From assembly GCA_026545225.1 (NCBI GenBank), contig CM048845.1, forward strand, positions 91,576,533-91,640,532: 64,000 bases of DNA, written 5' to 3'. The stretch comes from Cornus controversa. Taxonomy: Eukaryota > Streptophyta > Magnoliopsida > Cornales > Cornaceae. Below the pieces are notes generated by a model, which searched no databases, was not told the origin of the DNA, and saw nothing but the letters and a program-made list of their open reading frames with translations. The position numbers were made by a program, and so were the translations under genes. Below are positions 22,556 through 34,422 of this stretch, piece by piece. Position 1 is the stretch's first letter, and each line of letters opens with the position of its first letter.

Positions 22556-22644
22556 TTATCAATTCCTATAGTCTTCATAGTTTATCCTCGTCGATTCACT
22601 TGAGTAAGAACCTCCCCTGGACATCTTCATGACTATCATTATTT

Positions 22645-24185
22645 TCATGCTCTTACAACCTTTCATGAACCTTACACTTTTTGCGAGGTCTTCTCTAACC
22701 CTTTATTGCAACAAGTAATGAAAGAAGAATTAGATGCACTTGCCCAAACTCATACATGTGATCTAGTTGAATTGCCTCAAGGAAAGTTTGCCATTGGATG
22801 TAAATGGATCAACAAAATTAAGACTTATTTAGATGGGTCTGTTGAGCACTATAAAGCCCGACTTGTGGTGAGGGGGTTCACACAGGAGTATGGCGTCGAT
22901 TAGAAGGAGACTTTTGCTCATGTTGCTTGTCTTCCTTCTGTTCGTACTCTTATTATTGTGGCTGCTTCCCGTCATTGAAAACTTTTTCAGATAGATGTAA
23001 AAAATGCCTTCCTCAATGGTGATTTGCTTGAGGAAGTTTATATGAAGCCTCTTGCAGGTTTTAATCATCCACCTCATTAGGTTTGTCGGTTTAGGTGTGC
23101 TCTATATGGTCTTAAACAGACAACTCGAGCTTGATTTGTCAAGTTCAGTTCTAATATTTCTCGTTTGACTATTCTACCAGAACATATGATTCAACTTTAT
23201 TTATTCGGCATACTACAAATGGTGTTATTCTTCTCTTACTTTATGTTGATGATATGATCATCACTGGGGATGATACTCAGGGTATTCAGGAATTTAAGTA
23301 GTTTCTCAATCATCTGTTTGAAATGAAAGATATTGGACCTCTCATTTATTTTCTTAGCTTGAAAATTACTAGAACTACTAATGGCTACTACCTTACTCAT
23401 GCAAAGTACTGTTCCAATTTTCTTTCCAAAGTTGGTATCACAAACAACAAAATTACAGATACTCCACTTGAGCCTAATGTGAAACTTACTCCACATGATG
23501 GTGAACTTCTTAGTGATGGTACTATGTATCGTCAGTTGGTTGGTAGTCTGGTATATCTTACTGTCACTCATCCAAATATTTCTCATACTGTTCATATCTT
23601 CAGTCAGTTCATGGCTTCGCTGAGATTAGTTCACTTTACTATTATTCTTCGTATTCTCCGCTATGTCAAGGGTACTATATTTCATGGACTCTTTTTCTCT
23701 CATCATTTTTCATTGGTGCTTCGTGCTTATTTTGATGCAGATTGGGCTGGTGACCCAACAGATTGTCGTTCCATTACAAGATATTTCTTCTTTCTTGGTA
23801 GCTCACTGATCTCTTGGTGTAGTAAGAAACAGTTCGTTATTACTCGATCTAGCAATGAGGTCGAGTATAGAGCACTTGTCGATGCTACTTTTAAGCTTTT
23901 ATGGTTACGATGGCTTCTTCAGGGTATGGGTGTTTCTTCATCCACTGCTACTCACATCTATTGTGATAATAAGAGTGTTATTCAGATTGAACACAAGATA
24001 TTTTTTATCAACGGACCAAACACATTGAGATAGATTGTCATTTTATTCATCATCATCTACTCCAGAATATCTTGCAGTTATGGTCAGTCACATCATATGA
24101 TAAGATAACAGATATCTTCACCAAATCTCTTCCATTAGGGTGCTTTCGAGAGCTTGTTTTCAAACTCCAAATGGCATTATATAAC
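22645..24185 (+). pseudogene. copia pol remnant: reverse transcriptase and RNase H
   Basis: Starts in the RVT_2-type reverse transcriptase with MKEELDALAQTHTCDLVELP (22721-22780), then IGCKWINKIKT and KARLVVRGFTQEYG. The catalytic YVDD box is at about 23242-23253, followed by PLIYFLSLKI, VGSLVYLTVTHPNI and the RNase H blocks DADWAGDPTDCRS, LISWCSKKQ and IYCDNKSVIQI. Several stops (for example at 22903, 23080 and 23298) and frameshifts (near 23160 and 24000) disable it. The longest intact piece is 23323-24033. Confidence 0.92.
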
Positions 24186-24207
24186 CTACCTTGAGTTTGA
24201 GGGGGAG

Positions 24208-24412
24208 TGTTGAAATATATTAATATATTTTATATTTAACCTTTTCTATATCAAATTAGAATTCCTATGATTGGAGACTTACCATGTATAAGATAACTTA
24301 CTCTCCACTCACCAACCTATTTTCCTTCTCCTATATATATGCTATTTTCTTTTTGTATTGTTTATCAAAATATCAATCAAATACACAATTCTCTCTCTCA
24401 ATATTTCTAACA
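24208..24412 (+). repeat. copia 3' LTR (shared with the next remnant)
   Basis: 205 bp, TGTTGAAATATATTAATA ... TTTCTAACA. The polypurine tract GAGTTTGAGGGGGAG precedes it. It also serves as 5' LTR for the following leader, which begins TAGTATCAGAGCC at 24413. Confidence 0.83.
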
Positions 24413-25070
24413 TAGTATCAGAGCCACCAATTCCTGGTAGTCTTCATTGTCCATTGCCCTCACTGCCGGGGATGACACCATCAGCTTCATCCCCGATGGT
24501 CTCGGTTAATCATAGAAAATAACTTTTGCCTTATATATATACATATATACAAGTTTTCAAATGTGTTTCACAGCCACCAACTTCATTAGCTAGCTCTTCC
24601 TCGGTGGTTATGTCCAAGACAATGTCGTTTCACCCGTTTGTCAGTTGTGGTGTATGTTCTCCGACTAATTTCACGTGACATCTCCAACACTGCACGCATC
24701 ATCACCAATCCACGATGGGTCACAAAGAAACTTTCTCTTCTTGCGACGAAACTGTTGTTATCTGTCGATTTGTTCTTTATGAGTTTTGTTCTCTGGAGAT
24801 TCGTTGGCCATTTTTTGGCATGTGATACCATGACACTTTTTTTTGACGAGTTCTTCATTTGCCATCGTGAATCGATTGCTCTTTTGTTGCCTGTTCTAAA
24901 TTAGATCGAATGATTGTTGTCGTGGGTTGGACTGTGTCGTTATCATATTTTCGTTGTCGTCTTCACTGAAAAGATCCAGATCGCTTGGCTTCCGTTAAGT
25001 CGCATGTATTCAAGATTTTGCTCCAAACTCAAATTGGTTTCATATAACTCACCTTGACTTTGAGGGGGTC
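24413..25070 (+). mobile_element. second copia interior, collapsed to leader plus 3' end
   Basis: Starts with a mutated Met primer site (TAGTATCAGAGC) and a leader parallel to that of the first element. It ends with TTGACTTTGAGGGGGTC (25054-25070), matching the copia polypurine tract. Between them only ~650 bp remain, with no pol motif. A gag-like start (ATGACACCATCAGCTTCATC, about 24472) is the only coding hint. Confidence 0.75.
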
Positions 25071-25225
25071 TGTTAGATAATATATTTAATATTATGTTCC
25101 CTACTATTTTGGTTTTATCCTAAACCATCTAGGACTAAGATTTCTTATACAATTTCCTAAACCATCTAGGACTAGGATATCTTATACCCTTTCCTAAACC
25201 ATATAGGACTAGGATTTCAAAAAAG
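25071..25225 (+). repeat. partial LTR with three 37-bp tandem repeats
   Basis: Begins TGTTAGATAATATA right after a polypurine tract, as an LTR should, but differs from the LTRs at 22327 and 24208. It contains three copies of CCTAAACCATCTAGGACTA with starts at 25119, 25156 and 25193. The right boundary is not visible. Confidence 0.55.
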
Positions 25226-26160
25226 TAAGATGGGATAAAGGAATTGGGAATGCTCGAAGAGTCAAAGTACAAAGTGTTGGTTTAGTTTTAGAAAATAATT
25301 TCTTTTTTTTCTTTCCTGAATTCTAGAAAACAATTTCGGTTTTTCAGTATGCATGCATGTTTGATTTAATTATCTGATTATTTTTTTAGAAGTCCAAAAA
25401 TAAATTCAGTTTTTAGAGGATTATAGAAAACATTTTTTTTCTAAAAACAAATCATTTTTTAACTCAATTTTCTAGAAAAAAATTTCCCAGAAAACTATCA
25501 ACCAAAATAATATATATTATTATTATTTATTATTTCTTTGATGTCACCATTTATGTGGGCGAGTGCGAGGCACTGAGCGAGCTACCACACTGACAAGTTA
25601 TGAGTGTTATGATCCTGCATCACCTGAAAAAGGTGAATGACTTATATGTATGTTCGCGCCCTTATATGACACAACGCGTTTTAAAATCATGATAGTCGTG
25701 AATCCATCAAAACTCCACAATTAGTCTCTGATTTAGAAGAGCCAAAAATCGACAATATTGTGTTAGGTAGTGTGAGGTGTTACATCTAATAATAGGTTTT
25801 TTTTGTCAGAAAATTAAACGGATCCTTCTATTTGGTTGACAATTTTCTGAGAATGTTTTTTGGAAATTGAATTAAAAAAAAAAGTTTGTTTTGAAAGAAT
25901 ACTTTTTAATTATAAAATTCTAAAAGATGTAATAAATTTCCAAAATTTCGAAATTTTATTTTTAGAAAACTCAACTAAACAAGTTGAAAGTTTTGATACT
26001 TAATTGGTAGTTAATGGTCATTTGAATTTGAAAAAAAAATAGAAAATAAAAAATAATAGGATATATTAAAAAAAAAGAGATGTGGGAAATTATAGGAGAA
26101 GGGACGACCGCGTTTGAAAAATAAAAAACAAAAACTAAAGAGAGTTTTATTTGTCATTAA
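25226..26160. mobile_element. inverted-repeat (foldback/MITE-like) element with an LTR-like insert
   Basis: An arm at about 25435-25508 (AACTCAATTTTCTAG...AACTATCAACCAAAATA) is the imperfect inverse of about 25818-25890 (TTTGGTTGACAATTTTCTGA...). The similarity continues weakly outward on both sides. Between the arms (about 25545-25800) sits GC-richer sequence ending AATCGACAATATTGTG...GTGTTACA, which resembles the 3' part of some gypsy LTRs. No coding capacity. Exact termini and target duplications were not found. Confidence 0.45.
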
Positions 26161-26969
26161 TTTATTATGATAGAATTAGAGAGTGGAATGCCGGTTCCGT
26201 TTTTCTGAAGTGACACTAGCTTCTCCCTTCGTATAATGGCAATACCTTTCCTTTCCCGTGAAAGTGAACCCAAAAAAAAAAAAGGGAGAAAAAGGCAACC
26301 ATGAAGAGAGAGAGAGAGAGATCTGCATATATAGTGTATACACACACACACACACATATATATTAATATATATATATATATTAATTTACATGATGGGTAG
26401 TAGAGCCTTTCAGCTTTGTAGACCTACAGGGTCATGATTGATTCATTGATTAAATCCTAGACATGATTTTGGCTAAAAGTTAACCCTATAATTTAAGTCC
26501 TAACAGACATGATCTTGGCTAAAAGTTAAGCCTATATATTTCTCTACTTTACAACTTTTTTTAATCTTTCAATGTCGATCATTATCAATAAAGACCAATT
26601 ATTAACAATTACAAGTGCAGAAATTTCTCACATTTTTGCATGGTGCTCTAATTTATTTAATATATGTTAACTATATATATCAGATAATAAAAATGACATT
26701 AATTATAACTTAATTGAAATGTAAGTAAAAATTGGAAGAGTAGAGTAAGGAATCGTAGAAAATATATATGGCTGGCTGGGTAAGCCCTCAAATCATCGTG
26801 AAAACATGTGGTGAATACTGAATAGGGTTTAGTCCAATTGACTACAAATTAATTTTTAAATATATATTCTTGTTGATTGACTCAACTGTTTGATTAATTG
26901 CAGTAGATATGGTAAAAGTAAAAACTAGAGGAAATTCAGAAACATACATGTGTTGGTTGTGCTACCGAC

Positions 26970-27016
<47 letters not shown>

Positions 27017-28542
27017 TCATCTAAAGAGAATATATGTGAGTACTTATGGAGCTACATTATCTTTATGCATGCCTGCCTGTCCATGTTCTTATATGAGTTA
27101 GTGTCTCTTAAAAGATAGAAGGTATAAAAAAGGTGAAATAAACAAGTATTTTTCTTTTGTCATTTTCTTGTTTTATTCTTCAATGATTTAGATTTTGAAA
27201 TGGGGTCATGCTCGACCCAAGTCCCAAACATTCCCTTCCAGCTCATCTATTCGTAATTATTAATTACTACAAAAATACAAACATATATACATACTCATAT
27301 TTAGAAATTGGAATCATTAAATATTTGTATTGTATATAATGGGTTTCTAATCTTCTATTAAGCCTTCCGGAGCCATGTGGTACGTACGATTCAGATACAT
27401 TGATCTAATAATACAAATCAACACAGAGAATAGTGATGTGAAATTAGATCTAGAGCTCTTATACTACTTGTTATATATAATATTCAATAGGTATAAATGA
27501 CTCTTTCAATGTGATTATTGTTGTCTCTCTAATCTCTGTCTAGAGAATAAAATCACAAAAATAGAATGGTGGATGCTAAATTTAAAGGTTTCTTCAGAGT
27601 TGGGCTTCAGAATGAGGTAGGTCCCATGATGGAAACACATCAAGATCTAACAGCTAAAAGTTCCTACTAGCTAGTAGCTAGGTTATATATATATATATAT
27701 AAAGCTACAGGTTCTTTCATTGTAAGATACAAGTCCATAACAGATCACTCCTCCTAGGTAGCTCATCTGGTAAAATCATAGAAGAGGTGGAATCAAAACT
27801 CTTTTCCTGATGAGTACAATATTATATAACTAGGCAGGTCTCATCTATATGAAGTGTGTATTTACTAATCTGATTAGGTAAATTGTCTTCACCGGTAACT
27901 AAAAATCCCTTTTCACAATCAAAATTTACGTCCCAATTTAAGTCACATTTTAAAATACATAATTTTTTAAAATGGACTCGAACTGTCATACCACCACTCG
28001 TTTTATATAACATAGAATTTGACGTTCTTGCATTCTCTTTCTCGCTATAAATTTAATTAACATTGAAAGTCATTATCCAATATTGTGCTTGGTGTTAACC
28101 TTTAAAATAGTGAATGGGAAACAAATCTGATCTTTGAAATTGAAAATTGTCTCATATATGTGGGGGTGTGTTATAAACCTACAAATATATTGGAAATTAC
28201 ATATCATCTCAAAATCACTTTTCATCTAGCTCTAGTTAGTTATTATTTCTAATTTTTCAACGAAAGCTATTTTTGTAACATTAATCAAATCTATACCGTC
28301 CGAATTTAACTACCAAAACAACTCCTTATTCACTTAGTGACTAGTGCGAGTAAAATCTCTTTACAGCATTCCTTATCCACTTGGTCCTTACCATCTTACT
28401 TAATGAAAGAACGTCTTCATAGGATAAGATTAATTTTTAATAAGTTGTTCTCATACTAAGCATCAATCAGCTTAATTAATTGTTAAAATATGTAGTGCTA
28501 TCTCCATTATGAAGTTCAGCCACTGAAACCATGGAAATTTCA

Positions 28543-28601
<59 letters not shown>

Positions 28602-30084
28602 GCTAAATATTTACTGGTACTGAACTAGTAACTCAATAAACGTGAGAATACCATTCAAAAAGCTCAGTGTGAACCAAGTAAGGATGAAACAGACAGCAAG
28701 AGAATAATAAAAAATTGCAACTGAGAGAAGTTCACGAGGAGGCAATATGAAAAGCATTGGGTCCCACACTAAATGATTGAGAGATCACTGGGCCACACTC
28801 AGTCCATGCATATCTAAAATTTCCATACAATTATATCTACAATTTGAGCATGCCAATCCAAATTCTATTTAAATTAATACCTTCACATTGATTGAACTCC
28901 TTTCTTACTTTTGCTTCATTTTAGGATGAATTTTCAACCCGACTTCAATTCAAGTTGGTCTCGGTCAGAAATTCAATCTACCCAAGTCCAACTTGATCCA
29001 CTTATATTATTTATTAATATAGTATTATTAAATTAAATAATTAAATAACTCCCGTCTAACTCACTACAACTTAATTAACCCTTCTTTAACTGAACTTAAC
29101 TTGACTAATTGAGTCTAATTTGACTTTACAAGAGTATGTATTACAGACTCCATTATTCTCTCGTGCGTGAATTCTCTACCATAACAACACGGTGTTTATC
29201 CTAACACGTGTAATTTTATAGTAGTCCATTACACGATATTATGTTGTTATAGTAGACAATTATATTAATGTTCTCACTCTAATAGACAACATTAGGATAG
29301 ATGATCACACTCTATTAGTTGTACACGACATAGATTCACTCAATATATTAAATCAGATGCATGATAAATGTTTTCTACTGTGATGATAATAAAAAAGGTG
29401 TTACCATAGAGTTTAGTATAGTAGGTACTCTTAGAATTTCAAGTCAATAGCAACAAGCCACGTATCTTTATTTATTTTAACACTTGTCCTAAGTGAGCAT
29501 TATTATTGGTTTGGAAGTACTAGGCCTTGGAGAACGTGATAATTTCTCACTGTCAAGAGTAACTTAGGTCAACTAGAAAGAAATGGTGGTATCCACGTGT
29601 AAGGTATTTGGGATGAGAGTTCATGAAAAATGATGGATCTTAGGAGCAATTCTTTTACCCTCAAGTCTCAATAAAAATCACAAAACTGGTGGGTTCTAAA
29701 ATAAACGTGAGGTGACAGCGACGTACGCCTTTCACCACCCGTGAAAAGGACTGATCGACATCGAGGTCTCGTCCTTGACCGACACTCATATGTGGCAAGT
29801 AGTGATTGGAACCGTACTACAAAGTCATGCAAATTGCGTGACATTATCGAACCCCTCTCCCTATACAAGTCTCTGACACTGACAACGAGTTCGTTGTCAG
29901 AAGGGCGGCAGAATTCCTTTTGACATCTGTAATCAATTTTCCCTTCCTCACTCTAACCTTCTGCTGGGCCCACACCAGCTCATAGTCAAACAAGGAGGTA
30001 TAAAGCTAGCCAATTAGCAACAGTTTTCAACTTTTGCAAAACTACAATCTAAAGATATTGTCATCAATAATTCATGGGCAAACT
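26161..30084. other. gene-poor spacer
   Basis: No gene supported. Microsatellites: (GA)n about 26306-26321, (CA)n/(AT)n 26339-26382, (AT)n 26978-27014, (AT)n 27685-27701, and (CT)n-(AT)n 28551-28601. A GC-richer block at about 29700-29930 carries a perfect palindrome (29879-29900) and short frames without recognisable homology. The rest is AT-rich DNA. Confidence 0.55.
29879..29900. other. perfect 10-bp-arm palindrome
   Basis: CTGACAACGA, two bases, TCGTTGTCAG. The arms are exactly complementary. It sits in an unusually GC-rich, non-repetitive 230-bp block. Function unknown. Confidence 0.7.
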
Positions 30085-30905
30085 GAAGAAAAAATAAAAC
30101 CCTCAACTATTTTTCATTGAAAAAAAAAAAATTCTCAATTAATAAAATGCCCCTTCTAATTTAGAAAAGAAAAGAAAATGCAAAAAAAAAAAAAAAAAAA
30201 AGAGAGAAAAACAAGTGGGTCAAACTCATTACAATAAAAAAATATCAATAAATATTACTTTTTCTATTGAAGGACTATGTTATCAATTTTAAATAATACC
30301 ATTAATTCATACATTTTGATTAATATTTTCATGTTAATTTTACATCTTTCAAACTTTTAGCTTTATCATTTATAATTTGTAATTGCATATTTTTTCAATT
30401 TATTAAATGTTAATGTTCATTTTTACTTTTCTCTAAAGAAATTTTATTTATCCTTGTAATATTAGTTTTTTATTTGAAAAAAATTTGAATAACTTCTTAG
30501 AGGATAATAATATTCAATAGTTTTCTGAAATAAAAATATTACAATATTAGAGGTTAAATAAAATTTCTTTAGAGAAAATTAAAAATGAACACTAATATTC
30601 AATAAATTGCAATAATATATAATTATAAAGGATAAAATTGAAAGTTTGGGACATTTAAAATTAACAGGAAAATATTTATACAAATGTATGAATTAATGGT
30701 ATTATTGAAATTCTTTTTTATTATTATGAAGAGATTGCCCACTTTTATTTTTTGTTTTTTCTTCCATTTTCTACATGTGTAGGGGCATTTTTGTCACAAT
30801 TACCCTCTCATGAGGTTTCCATTAGTTGAGGGGATTTTTTTCCCAAAAAAAAATGCATAAGGGGTTTTTTCTGCCAATGAGAGATAGTTAGAGGGGTTTT
30901 TTTTT
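30085..30905. mobile_element. long inverted-repeat foldback element
   Basis: Left arm about 30285-30470 and right arm about 30540-30715 are imperfect inverse copies over roughly 170 bp. AATACCATTAATTCATACAT pairs with ATGTATGAATTAATGGTATT, and TTCTCTAAAGAAATTTTATT pairs with AATAAAATTTCTTTAGAGAA. Weaker inverse similarity (CCCTCAACTA/TAGTTGAGGGG, ATGCCCCTT/AGGGGCATT) extends the arms outwards to about 30085 and 30905. No coding capacity. Likely a non-autonomous DNA transposon; superfamily undetermined. Confidence 0.75.
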
Positions 30906-31054
30906 CTTTTCATATTATCCATAATTCATTGATAATTTCCTGCATATTTTAATTCTAATTTTTCATAAATAAAATAATTAAAAAAGAATTTCATACTTCT
31001 TATTATGTTTTGAGAGACAAAATCATCCGAGTTTAATTAGTGAGAAAGAATGGA
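30906..31054. other. short AT-rich spacer
   Basis: No feature seen between the foldback element and the LINE fragment. Confidence 0.5.
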
Positions 31055-31515
31055 GAAAAGTAATTGCATCATTATCATTCTTAGTTTAATTTCATATAAA
31101 TGAAGTGAGTCACATGAATTTTCTCTCGTTATTCTTTTCTATTGCACATCATTTCTCTTACCATGTTTAATCTTTTAAAGTAATTTTTAATAACTACATC
31201 CCATGTTATTTTTTTGGTTGCCCTCTTCGTCTCTTACCTTCTATTGCAACTAGTCTTCATCGCTTCACCAACACATCACTAGGCCTCCAAGATACGTGAC
31301 CAAATTATCTCAATCTACTCCCTCTAATATTTTCACAAATGAATGCTATACCTAACTTTTCTCTCATCCTCTCATTAGAGATCTTATCTCTTCTAGTCAT
31401 GTCAATCATCTACCTTAGCATTCTCATTTTCGCTACATGAAGGATATGTTCTTATCCCTTTTTCAGGGCCCAACACTCCTTCCCAAACAATATAGTTGTG
31501 TGTAAGATAAAAAGA
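31055..31515 (-). pseudogene. 5'-truncated RTE-like LINE fragment
   Basis: On the minus strand the translation reads KECWALKKG (about 31465-31490), a frameshift, MRMLRWMIDMTRRDKISNER (about 31375-31440), a GIAFICENIRGSRLR block, FGHVSWRPSDVLVKR, GKRRRGQPKKITWDVV and KIHV towards 31090. This is the same C-terminal tail as in the LINE at 11813-12232 but with different lesions, so the two are separate insertions of one family. Stops occur, for example, within the GSRLR-FGHV and VKR-RLV joins. Confidence 0.8.
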
Positions 31516-31529
31516 GTTCTCTTATGAAC

Positions 31530-31675
31530 ACCACTAATTTAATCGAGTTAATTGTCATCAATGATCTCACAGAGGTGTAGACCCTACCATCATATTTTGG
31601 TAGATCCACACCCTCTTATGAGATAGTCGGTGGCAACGGACTCGATTTGTCACTAGCTCAATTAAAATATAATTA
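31530..31675. mobile_element. short palindromic MITE
   Basis: The left half (ATCGAGTTAATTGTCATCAA ... GGTGTAGACCCTACCA) is the imperfect inverse of the right half (TGGTAGATCCACACC ... GGACTCGATT), with a spacer of only about ten bases at 31597-31606, so the whole ~145 bp can fold into one hairpin. No coding capacity. It adjoins the LINE fragment. Confidence 0.65.
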
Positions 31676-33931
31676 TTTCTCTTTTATTTAGTAGAGAAAA
31701 AAAAATATTACAAAAGGGCTTTCTCTCATTTGTCCAAATTGAGATGCATAACAGGACTTTTTAACTTCTTTGTTTCTCAAAAAATTTTTATTTTTTATTT
31801 ATAAGTACAAAAATCAAATTTCTTAATATCTTTTTTCCTTCTTATTTAGCTATCTCATTTATCATTTAACCATGAACATGAACTGGTTTACGTTACATCT
31901 GGTGTAAATATACTAAGTGAATTTGGGTCGTACGTGTTATACACGCACGATGAGTTCTACCATGATTGTTGTACACACATGATTGAGATACACTAAGTGC
32001 ACGGTGCACCGGGTGTATTGTAGATATTCTCTTTAACCATATGATATAAACTAATACACATGTAAGGAGGGTAAGATGTATGAAATCTGGGGTAGCACTG
32101 GCTTGGGCTGTGTTTTGTTCCTAATGTTATCTTTTTGTCTTTTGAGGAATTGGGCCTGGGTGTCAAGCCTGTTTGATAGCCCATGGCCTTTAGCCTCTAA
32201 CACTGTATATCCTTTATATATCTACATTTAACTTGAAATTCCAAAAAAAAGAAAGATGTATGTACCTTTTTATTTGCATACAGATGTTATTTAATTGAAT
32301 CCAATATGTAATCTCAGGTCATAATGGAGCAACCTTATCATTGAACTAATGTCCACTCTCAAAACTATACCATCTATTAACATAATAAATCCAATCAATG
32401 ATCTCCACAATATAAATGAACATACGAAAAATAAAAAATAAAAAACAAATCACTCCAATAAAACTAACTAAAATAAACAAGCTTAGAATGAAAATTGTTA
32501 AAAACAATCATTGCTCATATACTATTACCACATATTTCACATTTTAATATATAATTAATTGTTATATTTCTTTGCAACCATAATTGAAATCCAGTACACA
32601 GTTTTTACTCAACCTCAACCCGTAATAATTATTATATACTCACCTTAATAGCTAGATAATAAATATATCATTCATTATCATATAATAATTAATATATCAT
32701 TAATTTTTATATTATATTATATTATAAAATTCAGACAATTTCCCCATAATCAACTTTCATAATACCAATAATTATCTTGATTAAATTTTATTAAAATTAA
32801 ATTGGTTAGTTAATTTTCTTCATTAACTTTTATTAAAATTTCATTCAATAAACGTGAGTGCTCCAATAAATTGAAGTTGCTCATTCTAAAACCCACGAGT
32901 ACAAAATCAAACACACTCGTACTCTCAAGTCTCAACCTTCGTCTATCACATAGTGTGAGTTCCGGGAACCACAAACATGTGACTGGGTTTATGCATCTAC
33001 TCATCCACACATGGCCATAGCACATTCACATCAATAATGAATAAATCAATAATGAAACTTAGGAGGCAATAAAGTCAATTACACATGTGAAAGTAGTGAC
33101 ATATATAATTCAAAGAGTAGTGCTAGCTACCGAGACTAACTCAGCCCCAAGTTTCTTTTTCCTAATTCAAATGCCCAAGTAGAGTAATGTTATTAAAGGC
33201 CAAAAAAACTAGGCAGAGTAAACAACACGAAAATAAAAAAACCTATAGATACAATCACTTCGATCATCTAATCAATGCTTACTAGAGAACATATGATTGA
33301 TGACAAGCTTGAAGAGTACGCTTCGATGGATAAAACCCACAGCTCGAAACTGATATTGAAGACTTGGAATGAGAAAATTGGAGGCTTGAATGGGTTAACA
33401 AGATTAAGAAGGAACAGGACCAACGATAGTCCATACCCACAATATATATATATAGAGAGAGAGAGAGAGAAGGGTTCTCTACGCAACGTGAGGCTCATGT
33501 AAGACAGTAAGAGAAGTTTTTGTGGCCTTTGGAGAAATTGGTGGACTAACAACGTACTACAACCTGTTTGGGCCTACAACTACAATCAAGTCCAAAACGG
33601 GTCAGTTGCTTTTTCTGTCATAAACACATACTCGAACTTTAAGCTCTGGGCTTTAGTTTATTTAACCTGGTCCAGCCCGCTTAATGCACGACCCTGTTTG
33701 TGGCCCAATTAATTCTTCCTAAAGGTATTTTTTTTTTATAACTTAATTTGTAACACATATATTCTCGGATATTTGAAGACATGTTGAAAAAGAAGTTTCA
33801 AACATTAAAATATAAGTTTTTGGGTAAATTTGATTCACACCCCCTTGGACTTATAGCCCAGGCCAACCTCCAATGAACCCATCCCCACAACCACGCAAAC
33901 TGAACTCACACATACACACATATATATATAT
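31676..33931. other. intergenic spacer
   Basis: No gene supported. A possible short retroposed tail ends in AACTTGAAATTCCAAAAAAA (about 32229-32249). A (AT)n/(GA)n run lies at 33445-33471. Short frames at 33268-33552 overlap on opposite strands and show no homology. Confidence 0.5.
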
Positions 33932-33953
33932 ACTAGTTTAAAGTACGTGCGAT

Positions 33954-34082
33954 TAGGGATGGCAATTTGTCCCGTCCCGTTTAAGGAAACGGGGTGAGAA
34001 TGGGGTTAGGAAAAATAATTCGCACTTAAACGGGATGGGGACGGGGTAAGACCCTATCCCGACGAATACCCACACCTTTTAA

Positions 34083-34142
<60 letters not shown>

Positions 34143-34422
34143 AAGAAAATATTAATAATACATAAAAGAAATATTAATATTATATATATCATGCAACTAT
34201 AAAAGTCTATTATATCAGTAATGGATGACTCAATATTAGACATTATATTGCGTGAACCTAAATGTGTGTTTTTGATGTATATGTATTGAAATATCATATT
34301 TATTATTATAAAAAATTTTGCATTAAAAAAAAAAGTATAAACGGGACGGGGCAAAGAAAGTTAAACGGTTATGGGAATGGGGAAGTCAAAACCCACCCCG
34401 CCCTGCCTCGTTGCCATCCTTA
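33954..34422. mobile_element. hAT-type MITE 3, inserted in the Helitron terminal hairpin
   Basis: 469 bp with termini TAGGGATGGCAA and (inverted) TAAGGATGGCAA, flanked by a perfect 8-bp duplication CGTGCGAT (33946-33953 and 34423-34430). The subterminal sequence is rich in CGGGG/CCCCG words; the centre has an (AT)n tract (34086-34136). Non-coding. Confidence 0.92.

Larger units (their letters stand above)
22327..24412 (+). mobile_element. internally deleted Ty1-copia retrotransposon
   Basis: 5' LTR 22327-22543, initiator-Met primer site 22544-22555, pol remnant, polypurine tract about 24191-24207, 3' LTR 24208-24412. The interior is only ~1.66 kb: gag, protease and integrase are missing, and sequence jumps from the leader (about 22640) into the reverse transcriptase. 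The LTRs have diverged clearly from each other, so the insertion is old. No matching 5-bp duplication flanks it: GAAAA lies before the left LTR, but the right LTR runs directly into another leader. Confidence 0.88.

Noticed and set aside
29668..29923. Opposing 60- to 66-residue frames
   Set aside because: Openness on both strands follows from GC-richer composition. No domain or codon signal was seen.
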